A DNA stretch of 64,000 bases from Anas platyrhynchos (taxonomy: Eukaryota; Chordata; Aves; Anseriformes; Anatidae), in NCBI RefSeq assembly GCF_047663525.1, contig NC_092590.1, positions 8,452,001 through 8,516,000 on the forward strand, read 5' to 3'. Made by a program: the position numbers and the translations under genes. The notes beneath the pieces were generated by a model. That model did no database searches. It was not told the DNA's origin and saw nothing but the letters and a program-made list of their open reading frames with translations. Shown piece after piece: positions 12,150 through 25,395 of the stretch; the stretch's first letter is position 1; each line of letters starts with the position of its first letter.

Positions 12150-12310
12150 CAGTCCTGCTGTTCATATGTGACACACTTATTTGCATTTGCTCTGATCTTT
12201 TGCCCAACTAAAAAAGCAGGAACTGAATAGGATTTAATTACAGGCTTATTTAAGCTTTCTTCTGTACAGACAGTTGTGGAGTGTATTTATCTGAGTTGAA
12301 CTGAAACACT
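12150..12310. promoter_or_regulatory. Octamer-containing block, candidate regulatory element
   Basis: A perfect POU/Oct octamer ATTTGCAT lies at 12179-12186. It is followed by TTTAATTACAG and CTTATTTAAGC within 80 bases. There is no coding potential. The call rests on motif content alone. Confidence 0.18.
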
Positions 12311-14640
12311 GTCCTTTCTGCTGCCTGTTTTCTCTTTTTAAGAAAGAGATGCCCAGCCACTGATGTTTGGTTTGTCGGTTTTCAGTTTAGTTCATTCTGA
12401 TGGAAGCCTACATTTAGTGTGATGACATCAGGCTATCTATGCCATAAAGAAAATAATGAATTAAATGATTAATTTTTCTCTCACTGTAACTCAGTAGCAA
12501 AAAAAAAATAATTGCGTACTGATTTGTTTGCTTCTGAGGTACCTAGTTTACAGAGTTCTGTTTCATCTTGAGGAATTCTTGTTCACCAGAGCACAAGAGA
12601 CATAAAATTAGATTATATTCTTTGTATTGTTAGATTGTTTTTTTTGTCCCTCCTCAGAGCAACTTGTCACATCTGACTTCTATCACTTTTCTTATTTTTG
12701 GATTCTCTGGATTTATACCTAGAAGATTCTAATCCTTATCACTAATAAAATTAAGTTTTATTTGTGCCTTAAGTAGTTCAATTAACATTAAAAGCTGACG
12801 TATATCTTCAGCCATCTTAAAGAATTTTTTTTTTTCAAACTGAATTTGCATTCATTTTTCATGTTGTGATGATTTTTTTTCCATTTATGGGGAATGTGTG
12901 TCAGAAATGTCAGCCTGTTTCCACAGGACAAGTTGCCTGATGGTGAGCAAAGTGGACTCAATACGATTAAATTGTGTTATTAGATGAGTTTTATCCTAAT
13001 TTCTGATCAGGAGGTGAATTACTGATTCTTTCTGGCAGAATTAGTTCTGTAGTAGATGTTGTTTAGTAGAAAGCAGATCACAGGAAATACAACTTTTTGG
13101 AAACTCTGCTTGTTAAAAAAAAAAAAAAGTATCTGAAGATGAGGTGACTGTTGCGAAGGACATTTTTCTGCAACATTCAAATTCAAGAGATAATAAAGTA
13201 GTTTAGTTTTTAAATACATGTATAGATGCAGAGAGAGATGTGAAAACAGAGAAAGGATCTTAACCACAACATATGTTTCCATTGAATTTCATCTGTTTTC
13301 TTCAGTGACAAAGCCACATGATTATCTTTGTTGGGATTGCAGGCTAGCACAGATATGGAAGAGTGAGCTGGATGCCATATTGCTTAATAAGCTTATTCAG
13401 GTTGTTCTGTGCAGAGGACAGGTGCATAGCCTTAGGCAGAAATAAGTGATTTTTCTGATCTTTTGTCATTCTTCCTTTGTTGCCAGTTAGGAAAAGATTT
13501 ATGCCACACAGCCAAGCTTTGCATATTGAAAGTCAGTAGTAGGAAAACCAATGAGGAAGAGCAAACAATGTCTTTTCGAGGCTTGGAATGTTTCCTTGAG
13601 ATTTAGGTAGTATGCAGGATATTGTTTTAAGGGTTACTTGCTTTAATTGTAAAAGTTACCTAGCCAAATCATCGTGTCATCAATAAAGAAGAGAGAGGCA
13701 CTGACTTCTCGAAGTGGTGATCCAGAAGGCAAGCTCTGCTTGGAATTGCCCTCTGAGCGAGGTTTGTATTCTCGATGACTCTATAGGAAGAAAAGGTGTT
13801 AGGTGACTGATGTGACCTCATAAATAGGTACCTGAAGTTGGAAAAACATCTATAACAAGAGCTCTATTTTGTCAACAAGTAGTAATATTTCCAATGTCAA
13901 CACGTAGCATATAAATAAGCTTTTTGGAATTCAGCATCATAATCTCCCTGCTCAGAGCAGCACACTCCGTGTGTCTTTGCAATACTTCATTGGAGCATGT
14001 ACAATAGCAAAGAACGGGTCGTTAATACCAACCACTGTGAAAAGTTTTCCTGTTAAGCCACAGATGAAGAGATTTTCGCTGCTATTAGATTTTATTACTG
14101 TTCAGGATTCCACAAAGGCTGTTCTAAATTTGAGCAAAGCTGTTGCTTTTTTTTCCACTTGTAATACATAGAATAGAAAAATCATGGTTTTAATTAGCTT
14201 GATATTCACAGAGAACATAGTGAGAAAGAGTCCACTGTTAACTTTCCTTTAATCATGTGGTGAAATTCAGTTTGTTGTCATTTTAAGAAATTAATTCTAC
14301 TCCATATCACTGAGGAGTTCTGTGAAAATTAGCCTTCCAAACAGATCCAATTTTACTCCACATTTAGACATTTTTTTTTCAATTTAAGCCATTGGCAAGT
14401 CTTGAAGACTATGTCCCTGAAGATACAAATGTATTTTTCTGTTTCCATTTTTTAAATTGAGCTACAGCATAAATGAATGCTCAAGACTTCACAGGTCTTG
14501 CTTATCCATTTCTCTTCTGGCAGAGAACGTGCTGGCTATATTAATCAGAAAATGCTTCATACCTGAAGGAAGCAGTAAATAAAAAAAAACGAAAGGCTGC
14601 TGTGAAAGAAAATTCACAAATGTACTCAGTCTTTAAAAAG

Positions 14641-14641
14641 A

Positions 14642-14674
<33 letters not shown>

Positions 14675-14690
14675 ACACAAAAAAACAAGA
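14641..14690. repeat. (ATA)n microsatellite passing into A-rich stretch
   Basis: About eight ATA units (14641-14664) are followed by a 13-base A-run and ACACAAAAAAAC-type sequence. Confidence 0.9.
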
Positions 14691-17439
14691 GCAACAAAAA
14701 CCCTGTTCTTTTGCTATATAACAAATTAAAAAATAATCCGTTAATTGATTTGGCAGCTCACCTCAGGAAAAAGAAATCAACTTAGTTTCCTGGAATTAGC
14801 CTAGTTTTTGATACTAATATTACCCTTAAGGATAAGTCCATCCATGGCTCTTTTCCACCATATTTGGTTGATACTCTTCTGTAAACCCCACTTCCCATTC
14901 TCTTTTGATATATTTTGTTCTAATGATTCTGTGTTTAGAACTATTGTGCTCAACAGATAGGAAACCTGTTCTTGTGCATGGAAAAAAAGTGTTTGCTGAA
15001 GTAGTCTTTTCTACTTGTTGAAGTGCTTGTACTTAATGTCCTTAATTTTACTACTTTAAAGAATTAGAGCATGTTATTTGAATTTATAGTTTTTGCAGCT
15101 ATCCAATCCCTTTATTCACTTTTTGTCTATATGTTAATCTCTGAAACTGGATAACCTCAGAAAACCTTAGTTATTTAGCCATGATGACAGCAGAACATTT
15201 TTGGAACCGAAGTGCATGGTGACTAGTGAGAAGTTCCCTAGTCAGAAGGGAACTTTTTGCTTAGCTGCATGGTGTTTCCCTATCTTCAAGCACAAAAGTA
15301 AACTCTAGCCTTGTACAGAAGGTTGATGTAAGGCTCGTAAGGCACTTGATCAGAAAGTCCAAATGGATGGAAATGGATGTTGCTCTACTGACGTCTTGGG
15401 AGCAGCGCAAACTTGTGCATTTGGATCTGGCTCAGAAACTTGCAGTGATACAGGTCCTTGAGAGTTCAACCGGGGAACAGGCCTTTTTGCCTGCTCTTTT
15501 GCATAAGTCTGAATTTTACCACGGAATATAGGTTATCCTACATAAAAGGCCGTCCTTCATCAGTTTTTACCATATGGTTAAAACGTATATACATATTTTT
15601 TCGGTTCCCTCCAGGCACTGTGAAGCAGCTGGTATTAATGAATAAAAATAGCCAGCAAAATCATGGCATGTGGTTGCTAGAAGGAACAATTTATAGCCAG
15701 GAGTCTTGTAGGTTACTAGAAAGAAGAAGAAAGGAACAACCCCAAAACACGTGACCTCGGAAAGCATGCATGAACTCTAAATATCATCTGTGTTTTGGTC
15801 ACCTGTACTGCTCAAGGCAACAGAATATGGGAGTGATTAGAAGACACTCACTTTATTCGTACTGCTAAAAGTTACAGGGAAGGGAACTGGAGATTTGGAC
15901 GGTGTGGTGCCTTTGGTTTGTTTGTTTCTTTCCTTTTTTTTTTTTTTAAACACCATTCCTGGAGTTTGTCTTCTAACCGACCACTACATCAAAGTATTTG
16001 AAACTTCATGGAGAGCTTTGGAAGCAAAGAGGACATGCGTTTGGTCTCTCAGAATAAACAAAATATAATTTAAAAGATAAGCATTGGAAGGTGGATCTTA
16101 CTGTAACGCAAAGCTGAGCCGTAGTAATTTGTTTCATAGCTCTAGGTTAGATTTTTACCTTTAAAATAAATAAAGCTGATCTGCCCTCGTATACCAAGAG
16201 CGATGACAAAATGCAAGATTGCGTTTCAGAAAGTGACTCTTTAAGAGGTTTTAGTGTTTCATAACTAATAGTTACCAAGTTCAGTGTACGAGCAGCAAAC
16301 TTTCTTTATACCTCCATTGAGGCCCTGCTCGTGCTTTGGTTTTGTTTTGGTTTGTTTCCATGTGGGCCATGGACTTCATCATTGACTTTCCCTAAGGGCT
16401 GTGGTTCAGGCGGTAGGAAGGCCAATACAGAATGAAAACTCTTTAGGGTAGGAAGGCTAAAAAGCTTTCTGGTGGTGTAGTAAGAAAAACATTGAAACTT
16501 AATTTGCAGGGAGACTTCTTCCTCACTCTTCATCTTCTTCTCTCTTTCTTTTTTTCCCTTTTTTTCTTCTCCTATAATTTTACACTAAATCCCAACGCTC
16601 TTCTATATCCTAACCTCATCTATTCCCACCATGGGGTGATGTTTAGCATGATTTGGGTGAAGAGTTGAGAACTATAGCCATATATATTTCACATGTACTT
16701 CTTTAAGCTCATTATCATGTTCGGGAGTGTGATAGGTTAAAGTTATTCCTCAATCTAAACAGAGAAACAGCAATGACCAGTGTCTCAAAGCTAGTCAAAG
16801 AAATCCAGATGAGATAGAGGGCTGTATTTTGTAGGGGGCACGACTGCCCGTTGGGACAAATTACCTGCAGAAGGTTTCTGTAGGTAATTCTTCTGTAAGA
16901 GAGTTTCATTTTCTTGTTTTCGCAGAAAGGCCATATGACTTTGAAAGCAGCTCTAGCCCAAACTGGGCATGATGTAGGAATGTCCAGGTGCAATATTGTA
17001 GGTGAGAAGAGGGACTGTACAAACATGTACAGGTGGACCACAGGAAGGACCCTTCTACAGAATATATCCATCTGTACTCTAATTTGTCCTGAACGAGAAG
17101 TTCCCTGATTGCACATGGCGCTCTGACACTGCAGTGACCAAGGAATGTGACTTGCACAAGGATTCTTCTGTACCCAAATTCTTCTCCCTTATAAGGCTGG
17201 GGGGAACATAAGTAGTCCAATGATGTCAAAAGAGGAACAACGTATTTCCTGAATACATCGCTCGATGGATCTGTGAACTGCAGAAAAGCCAATAGGGGTA
17301 AATGCCTGGAGGTTTTGTGGCTTCACTGCAGAAAAAGTTTTGGAACATGGAAATAATAAGCAGCAGTAGTTGGGGCACTGTGATTCTCTTGGCAGACGAG
17401 CAATTCTAGCGAGAACTCTGGTTTCACAGTTAAACTCCT

Positions 17440-17660
17440 AAACTATTTTAGGTCTTGTAATTTATTTCAAAAGACGGCTGCTTACTATTGTTAAGTTTAG
17501 ATTTTTGTTTACCCTCCGATGTTGGTAATGGCATATTAAAAAAGTTGGAAATATGTGTATTAATAACCGGAATTATGCCTCACGCCGTTGTCTGGCAAAT
17601 GGGAAATGCATAATGTGTGCAAAGCGATTCTAATACATTGCTTTAACTTTGAGTTGGAAA
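17440..17660. promoter_or_regulatory. CpG-retaining AT-rich block, candidate conserved non-coding element
   Basis: This block keeps several CpGs (AGACGGCT, CCTCCGATG, AACCGGAA, TCACGCCG, AAGCGATT) in otherwise AT-rich DNA. It contains TTAATAACC, GAAATGCATAATG and GCTTTAACTTTGA. Retained CpGs with TAAT-type motifs are common in vertebrate developmental enhancers. No alignment was possible, so confidence is low. Confidence 0.22.
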
Positions 17661-18985
17661 GAGCTGATCCCCTACAGTTTGTGCTGGCTGCCAGTGAGTA
17701 GTGTCAGTAAACATTTGCTGTGAATATCAGGTGAGCTTCACCCTGGGAGGAACAGTAACCAGGAGAGGCATATGCTGATTTCAGCAAGGAACATATGAAG
17801 ATGGAAGGTGCCTTTAGTTTAGCACTCTCCAAAACCTAATTATATAAAAAAAAAAAAGATACAATTGCAAAGAAAAAAATAAATAAATTTAAGTCTATTA
17901 GCCTTTATTGTAACAGGATGTTAATACAAGCCTTTAACAAAAAATAGTTTGTAGCTTATAAAGATGGAAACAAACATCTGTGGTAGTGAGGGACTTTAAA
18001 ACCTCTTAGAAAAGAAGTGTTTGCAAAATTGCTGCATTTTTGCTAAGCAAATTTAATTCCTCAGCTCCCACATGTGAGGCATTTCTAATTATACCCAGCT
18101 GGAATTTAGCATGCCAGCTGCCAGCCCTGATTGCTATGTTTTTTGTTGCTGGGGAGAGGGTTGGAACTTCTCATTTTTGGAAAATTCTTGCTCATAAATT
18201 GCAAATTATTCCTCGTTGCGGTTATAAAAAGAAAGAAGGGGCAAAAAAAAGGAAGAAAAAAAAAAACCTTCAGTGTTTTATATCAAACAGTGTGACTCTT
18301 CCTCTCTTAGTATATTATTGGTACTAATGTTTTTAAGTGGAACTGCTGCTACATGACAACTTGTAGTATACAAAGTGTTTTCTGGAGAAAACGATGATTC
18401 ACTCATAGAGGTCAATGGTGCAGCCTGGCAAGCTGGTTGTGGAAAGTGGTGATGTTAACACACAGAGCAAGCTGCCCCCTGGAAATTGCTGGTTTGCAAG
18501 TTCTTAATTCACCTGCTTCATGGTAAGTTACTTTTCTTTCAGAAGAAGTACCCTGAGTTAAGTGTTCTCTTGGAGTAGCAGGCTTGTTTTAGCCACATAG
18601 ACCAGCTTCTACCGAAATAACATTGTTATCTCTGGTAGCATCTTAATGTGTAAAAAGCGTACTCTTCTGTGCCCATATAGTGTTATTGCTCTTTACACCA
18701 AGAGTTTTAACAGTATAAAATAGACAAAAGTGGGGAGCAAAATAGCTCCTGTTCTTGGCATGCTCACAATACTTTTCCTGTTTGATCAAGCCAAAGAGTT
18801 CAATACATTCTTGCATTGCAAACACTGTTTACAAGGAATTTAAGTATTTCCATTGCTGCCCTGTGACTGTGCTTTGAAAAAATTGATATTTAGTCAGATT
18901 CCTTTATCAAACTCCCAAGAGAGTTCTGAAGTATGGATTTGATTGTCACCATAGGTGCTACTAACAGGCCAAAGCGTGTGCATGT

Positions 18986-18999
18986 GCACACACACACAC
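18986..18999. repeat. (CA)n microsatellite, short
   Basis: Seven CA units after a TGTGCATGTG stretch. Confidence 0.8.
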
Positions 19000-20297
19000 G
19001 AAAGAAAAATAAAGGCCAAAAAGCACTGCACTCCAAATACACCCAAGCTTGAAGACAATTATTTCTCAGATGGTTTCAGGCCTCTTGTATGTATTTGTAT
19101 TCATGCATACAAGCCCATGCATACACAGTCACAAGACTGACATTTAAAGAACGGCAGCTGATCATCAGCTGCCCAGAAACATATGTAAAATCACACAGAT
19201 ATTCTCATCAAATGGATATAGGTATCACACCATTCAGTCTCCTCACTCCCAGAAGTGCTACAGTTGTACATACATGCTGTTAATTCTGAAAAACATGAGC
19301 TTATTTAGTATTTTCTATGCCATCTTCAAAATGCAGAGTATTAGGATAGGTATAAAAATATAAAAGAACTCTACATGAAATGATATTAAAAATCTATATG
19401 GCAATTAAATAAGCTATTGTATAATTTTTAAGTGCATTAACTTAATATCCCTCTTTTTTATTGTTTGATATATTGTTTGAAATAATATCATTGTTGGAGC
19501 TAGTCTGACGTCCACATGGACAGCATCTTGGTCCATTAGTTTCACTAAAAAAGCACATTGTTTTGTTGATTTTTGTTGTTGTTGTTGTTGAAAAGATGTA
19601 GTCTTCTCTGATACAGGAATTTCATATAATTAAAATGTTTAAAAATACATTGCAAAAACTTTTTAAATCTTCTAATGACTAATAGAAAATTTTCTTTTTT
19701 CTTTTTTAGTTTATATGGTGAGGGCAACTGAATCCTTTCCCCAGAAGTCCTTTCTTTTAAAAGAGTTTCCTTTTAAATTCCTCCTGTGTCTTGGTATTAT
19801 GTAAGCTAATAGGTCCCTTGGCTATAATAAATACTGGTTAGCTGACCTTTTTAAAAAACAGTTTAAATAGTTTGGTTCCAACCCAAAGTTATTTGTAAAT
19901 GAAACAAATGCAGCTATTGCTTTTATTTATTACTCACATTGAGTCAATTCATTTTTCCTTAAAAATGAGATTATAAAGATCTGACATTAGACTGAGAAGT
20001 AAAAATAGCAGGTTCATTATTCGTCATGCAATGTTATGGTAGCATAGCCCAATAACACACACAGCAATGTTAAAGTTGTAGTTTGTATATTATACGGATG
20101 TTTGTAAGTCTCTGAATCTTCACCCAGTCATCTTTTTACAATGTAAGACCCCTGCATCAAAATCCAAGCTCTTTAGGAAGAGAACCAATAGAGTTCTAAG
20201 ACCTCGGTAAAGCAAAACAGCAGGATCTCTCACCAGAAAGCCTATTTAAAATTACTAACATTGTTAACACTTTTTTTTGTTTGTTTGTTTAGTTAGG

Positions 20298-20829
20298 GTT
20301 AAGTGACCACTATGCCAAAAGGGACCTGGGGTGCCTGATAGAAATGGAGAAGATGAGTTGGGCGGCATGGCCTTACCTTAACATATTGGAGCAAGACAAG
20401 CAAGCCCAGAGTGGGGCCACCAGGATGGTCAGAGAAATGGAACACAAAGTATAAGGAGAGGCTGAGAGAGATGGCTTTTTACAGTCTTTAAGAGAAAGCT
20501 GAAGTGAGACCTTGTTTCTGACTTCAGCAATGTAACGAGAGGATTTGGAGAAGAAAGACAAAGACAGACTCTTCTTGGAGGTACATAGCAGTAAATAAGA
20601 AGCAACAGACACCAGTTGCAATAAGTGAAATTGTTAGTTTTAAGGACAAAAATATCCACACTTAGGGTTGTCAAATAGTGGAAAAAGTTGGCCAGAGGAA
20701 AAGAGGTGGAATCTCTGTCACTGGGGGTATTCAAAACACAACTGGACAAGGTCCTGTGTACGCTGCTTTGAATAGGGGGTTGCATCAGGTAAACTCTGGA
20801 GGTCCCTTACAACCTAAATTATTCTATGA
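20298..20829 (+). mobile_element. CR1 LINE fragment, 5'-truncated, sense on +
   Basis: CR1 is a chicken-repeat-type non-LTR retrotransposon that is usually 5'-truncated. The piece starts near the end of ORF2 (GGGACCTGGGGTGCCTGATAG). It runs through the 3' UTR landmarks GGGCCACCAGGATGGTCAGA, GGAGAGGCTGAGAGAGATGG, GGTATTCAAAACACAACTGG, GACAAGGTCCTG and GAATAGGGGGTTG. It ends GGAGGTCCCTTACAACCTAAA then TTATTCTATGA at 20829, the standard CR1 3' end. Many substitutions and small indels mark it as old and immobile. The 5' boundary is approximate. Confidence 0.85.
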
Positions 20830-21318
20830 ACCTTGGAGGAGAAAAGGGAAAAACAAAAGGTTTTAATAATAATAAAAAAAAATCTGATTCTTCTGATGAA
20901 AACTGATTGCTTGTTATAATGTTAAAATTGACCCATGAAAGAAAATCTGGACACTTCTTGCAGGACATGCTTTGGAATAAAAATGCTTTCTTTTCTTTGT
21001 TCTAAAAAGCTGAGTGTATGACTTTCCACCTGCATTTGACAAGACTAAATATTTATCTTTGTATTGTATCACCTTCCTCATCTGTAGAAGAACATCTGTT
21101 CCATATGAGTTACTATCTCTTCATTAATCTAGATCTTCAAGTGGTGAAAAAAAAATGAACTTCAGGAAAAGTTAAAGAAATAATACTGTCTTCTTGATTG
21201 TTTTCTCACTGTGGTCCTTTATTTTAAGGAAGAAAGGTATCCTTGTAAACTAAGAGAAGGGAAAAGGTTTTGAGGCCAAAGATTGCTCAGTATTAGCATA
21301 CCTTAGACCTCCTATTAT

Positions 21319-21380
21319 TAAAATATATATATATATATTATATATATATATAAAAATATATATATATATATTTTTTTTTT
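21319..21380. repeat. (TA)n microsatellite forming an imperfect palindrome
   Basis: About 60 bases of alternating TA, interrupted twice, with an AAAA start and a T-run end. The whole block can fold on itself, so it could extrude a cruciform and is likely polymorphic in length. Confidence 0.9.
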
Positions 21381-24300
21381 CTTCTGTAAAGAAGAGCTTG
21401 CAAGAGAGCACTGTAAAGTTCCCGTGAAGAAAGAAAGGACGTGAGTCTACCATCTTGATTTGTGGGCAGTGGAAGGAACCTGAATTTGAGGTGGGTTTAC
21501 TTTGGCTGCTGGACAGTTGACATTATGTACCTGTAGTTGAAAAAGAAGTGGATGTTCTGCTACTTGTCTCCTACTATAAATTCATTGTATTCAGGGAGGG
21601 GAAGAATAGAAGTAACTCCCTTCACCGATATTCTTATTTTTACAGGAAAGTGAGCATCAAGTGTATTTTGTATTAGAGCCCAACTGTGTTGAATAACTAT
21701 ACACAACGTTTTATAATTTCATATTTTTCTCTTGCCTTTTTTTATGATTCTATTGTTTCCAGATGCGTCCATTCCAAATAAGTATTTACCAACTTTCCTT
21801 GGAGCAGTCAGAAACATCTAATGAGTTGTTATATATCATCTATGTCAGACTACTACCTGTTTCCAACCAAATTCCCAGCTCTTCTTATTGCATTTCTTAA
21901 AAGCATCCAATCCAAAGCAGCCCTGCCTATTTTTGACTTCTGATGAACTCAAAGATAGCTACTCAATGTCATGCAGAATCAACCTCTTGAAGATATCCGT
22001 AGGCATTTACTAAAGTATCTTCAAAATGTCTCTTAGAGACACATTTGTGGCACAGAACAATCAAAGGTGTAAGCCTTGCCCCACCTCATGTTGTAGAACA
22101 ACAAACAAAAACAGAGAGATCACATCCTAGGGTGACTACTCTGGGTGAGGATGCATTTTTTCTTTTCCACTTATTTCTGTTTCTTTGAATGTCAGAACTG
22201 ATCTCTTCGCTGGGCTGACTTTGACTAACTTCTGTCATGCATATGCTCTTTTCACTGCCACTTTCTTCGCATCCCACAGACGGCTGAATGAGTTACATGC
22301 CAGAAGCTTATTGGGAACTGGAAAGAGCATGAAAGTGTCCTTTCTGGCTTTATTTCAATATCTTTGCCAGATCCCGATGTTGGGTGGAACCCGGAAAGTA
22401 TTCACATAGAAAAACAATTAAGAAAATAGCGTGAACAGTATTAATTTGATTTTTTTTTAGTGTGAATTTATCTGCCTTATTTGAGTAATGTTTATTTCAG
22501 AGACCCTGAAATAATATATTTTTTTTTCTTAAACTGAGTAATGAAAATGTTCCATTTGCCTTTCTTGTAGAAGCTAAGCAAGTTGGAAATAAAAACTTCA
22601 TAACTCCTTAAATTCAGTAGGATGAAGTTGGATTCAGAGTAATGAAACTGGTCCTGTGTTGTGAATATTGTTTTCTTGTTTCTTATAATGGGGTTTATGT
22701 TTTTTCTTTGTAATAAAATATGTACCAATATCTGTTCTATAACAACATATTAATCTATGGTTGAATAAATGCTTCAAATGCATGTTGATGTAGGTAAATT
22801 GATAACTTCCCAAGGGTAATCAAAAACCTCTGACTACTTTGAATAAGACTGATCAGAAAGGGGTAAATAATGCATATGGATACGTTAGAGACTGTAGAAG
22901 CACAGCATTATAATAGGTGTAGATTTCTTTATTCTAGGATTGCAGGGCTTGACCTTTTCCAGGTGTTGCTCATCCGGCTTTGCCTTTGTGACAGTTTTGT
23001 GAGTATTTCCTTCATTTCTAGCTCCTCAGCTGTTAATTTTCTTTACTTCATCTGCTGCATTTGCCTTACAAAAAAGCATCTCCTACCAATTGTCTCACCT
23101 TTCAGGCAAACCACAAAGTTCACCAATACTAATGCTTTCTGATTCATTTTGGTTATGGTGAGTATAATTCTTTCTTAACTGGAGAGCTTAAGGTTGAATT
23201 TTGCTTAAGAAGGCTTCTCTTGAAACAGGAAGAATTTGGCTGAGTAACACTTCAGTCACGGGGTAAGAACATACTAAAAACGTGAATAGATTAATCAGAT
23301 CTAACACTTATTGTGGTAGTGCTTCATACAGCTGAATTTACCTTTTCAAGATTTTCTGTATTTATTATGAAAAACACAGACTTGCATCTCAGTGCACAGA
23401 CTGGGAACTCTAAAACTAAAGGCAGACTTTGGTGTCAGATTTTTGTCAAAGAAGAATTTACTGTCTTGACAGCGCTCATATTATACAGATTGCAACTGCT
23501 GAAAGTGACAAAATGAACTAGAAACAATCACCCCAGGAATGGGAATATAAAATGCCATAGATCTCTTTCTTTTTCCAGAAAAGTGAGATCTTTTTCGAAA
23601 AGGTAAACCTGCTTGTTCATTTTCAGACAAGTATGTTGCAGAAGCATGAAGTCCAAGTATGATCTCATCCCTTCCTGAGAGATTGTTTTAGCATATATCT
23701 GGTGATTAATCCATTCTCTTATAATAAATAAATAAATATATTTAAAGATGTCTTTAATGGGACTTGAGGGGTCATACTTGAAAACCTGGAGACACATTAA
23801 GTGAATTCACAGAATAGTTTTATTCTCACTTGGTTTGGCTGTTGCTTCCTCATTTTGGCTGTTCTGATATATCATTACCTTTCTGCTTGAATTTTGGCCA
23901 GGTGAGCCATAGTGTAAATTGGATAATGTCTTGGAAAAACACCTGTTCAGCATTTGGTGTCCTTAAGGTAAGGCAAAACTAAACTGGTATTACACATGAA
24001 GACTGAGAGGAGAGCACTTCAGCTATCAGTTATTCTGGCATTAAGTGAGAAACCATTGAAAACACATTGGGAATGCTATTGCAAACAATTTTAGGCACCA
24101 TTTTACTGAGACAGAAAACATGCTGCTGCTGTAGGAGGATTTAAATGTAGAAGTTGTGCTGATAAACTTTTCAATATAACTTAGAGCAAGAAAGCTGAAG
24201 ACAGAGGGGAAGTGAAAAAAGTAAACAGTTTCCCGAATAGTGAGGTACAGATTGCTGTCAACAAGCTTTTTGGATTAGTGCTGATAAATAGTTATAAATT

Positions 24301-25352
24301 ACATTATTAAGCTATTTTGGCAAAATGTTCTACTTGTTTCGCAGTGACTTGTGGGGACCAAACCATTTGCTTTTGTATTTTGCCAGGAAACCTATTTACC
24401 CCAAACCACTTCTATAATTATTTTTCCACCAACAGCAAGACACTGTCCTCATCAGTTGCACTAAGTATTGTATTACTTTACAAGTAATATGGGGGAATTC
24501 TAATTGAATAAAGAGAGAGAATTTACTTAATCACATCTAGTTCATAAAGTTATTGTCCAAGTTATAGTTGCACAAGACTTCAGGTAACTGATACCATATA
24601 TATATATAGATAAAGTTGTAACTCCCATTTGCTGGACAATGTGTATTTAACCCTTCTGAATAGTTTGTACTGAGTGCCTGAATGGTTTTTGTCCATGTGT
24701 GTGAATGTCCTATGTATTTACCACAACTGGTCCTTAGGTGGTGGTTTATTTGTACTAATAAAAAGATGTGAAAAACAGATGTTGTTCAAGAATCAGAAGG
24801 TTCATCAGTTATCAAAAAACTGCTCAGAAAGTTGGTGACTTGCAGCCCCAGAAAGCCCCAGTGTTGTCAGTGTTTGTGATAAGGCAGATAATCCCCACTC
24901 ATTTTAACTTGATATGGATCTTAAGACCAGTAACAAACCCAACACTGAACTCCTTTCTCAGTCAAAACTTCCACTGGAGTCTCTAGTAACTTTACCTGAG
25001 TGAAGGCCAGAAGATGTGACATCTTTCTGATCAAACTCAATATTATTGAAAAATCTCTCCTCCCAATCTTTATTAACTTTACAGTTGGTCCAACTACAAG
25101 ATTTTCCTTTTAATAATTTGCAGCATGGCAGCTTCTGTTGGATCATTCATACTATTGGGGAAAGTTTAGAGTAGTGGATGTACCTTACTGGGGTGTTTTT
25201 ATATCCTTGGAGGTTTGGAAAATTAAATCTTTTTTCATCCAGAACAGATACGAACTGTTGGAGGAATAGCAGTCTTTTTGTTGGAATGGACCTGCATAAA
25301 AGACTCAACTAGCCAGCATTGCACTCAAATTGTAAGTTTAAAAGAATTAATG

Positions 25353-25395
25353 GTTTGTTTGTTTGTTTGTTTGTTTTTGCCTTTTTTTTTTTTTT
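25353..25395. repeat. (GTTT)n microsatellite and T-run
   Basis: Five to six GTTT units, then TTGCC, then a 14-base T-run. Confidence 0.9.

Larger units (their letters stand above)
11391..17300. other. Intergenic sequence, no gene seen
   Basis: Unique AT-rich sequence. It contains the 24-bp tandem duplication (11455-11502), two motif-rich blocks listed separately (11625-11745 and 12150-12310), an A-run at 13115-13128, an (ATA)n/A-rich block at 14641-14690, a T-run near 15935-15949, and a multi-frame open stretch at 16715-17292 that I cannot assign. Confidence 0.65.
17301..20297. other. Intergenic sequence, no gene seen
   Basis: Holds the motif-rich block at 17440-17660, a GC-variable block near 18000-18240 with intact CCAGCTG/CATGTG-type E-boxes, a CA run at 18986-18999, a very AT-rich stretch at 19340-19480 and a (TTG)n run near 19567-19590. 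Short open frames only. Confidence 0.65.

Noticed and set aside
13910-13945. TATAAATA with possible start site
   Set aside because: TATA-like strings are common in AT-rich DNA; no initiator, CpG island or downstream exon supports a promoter.
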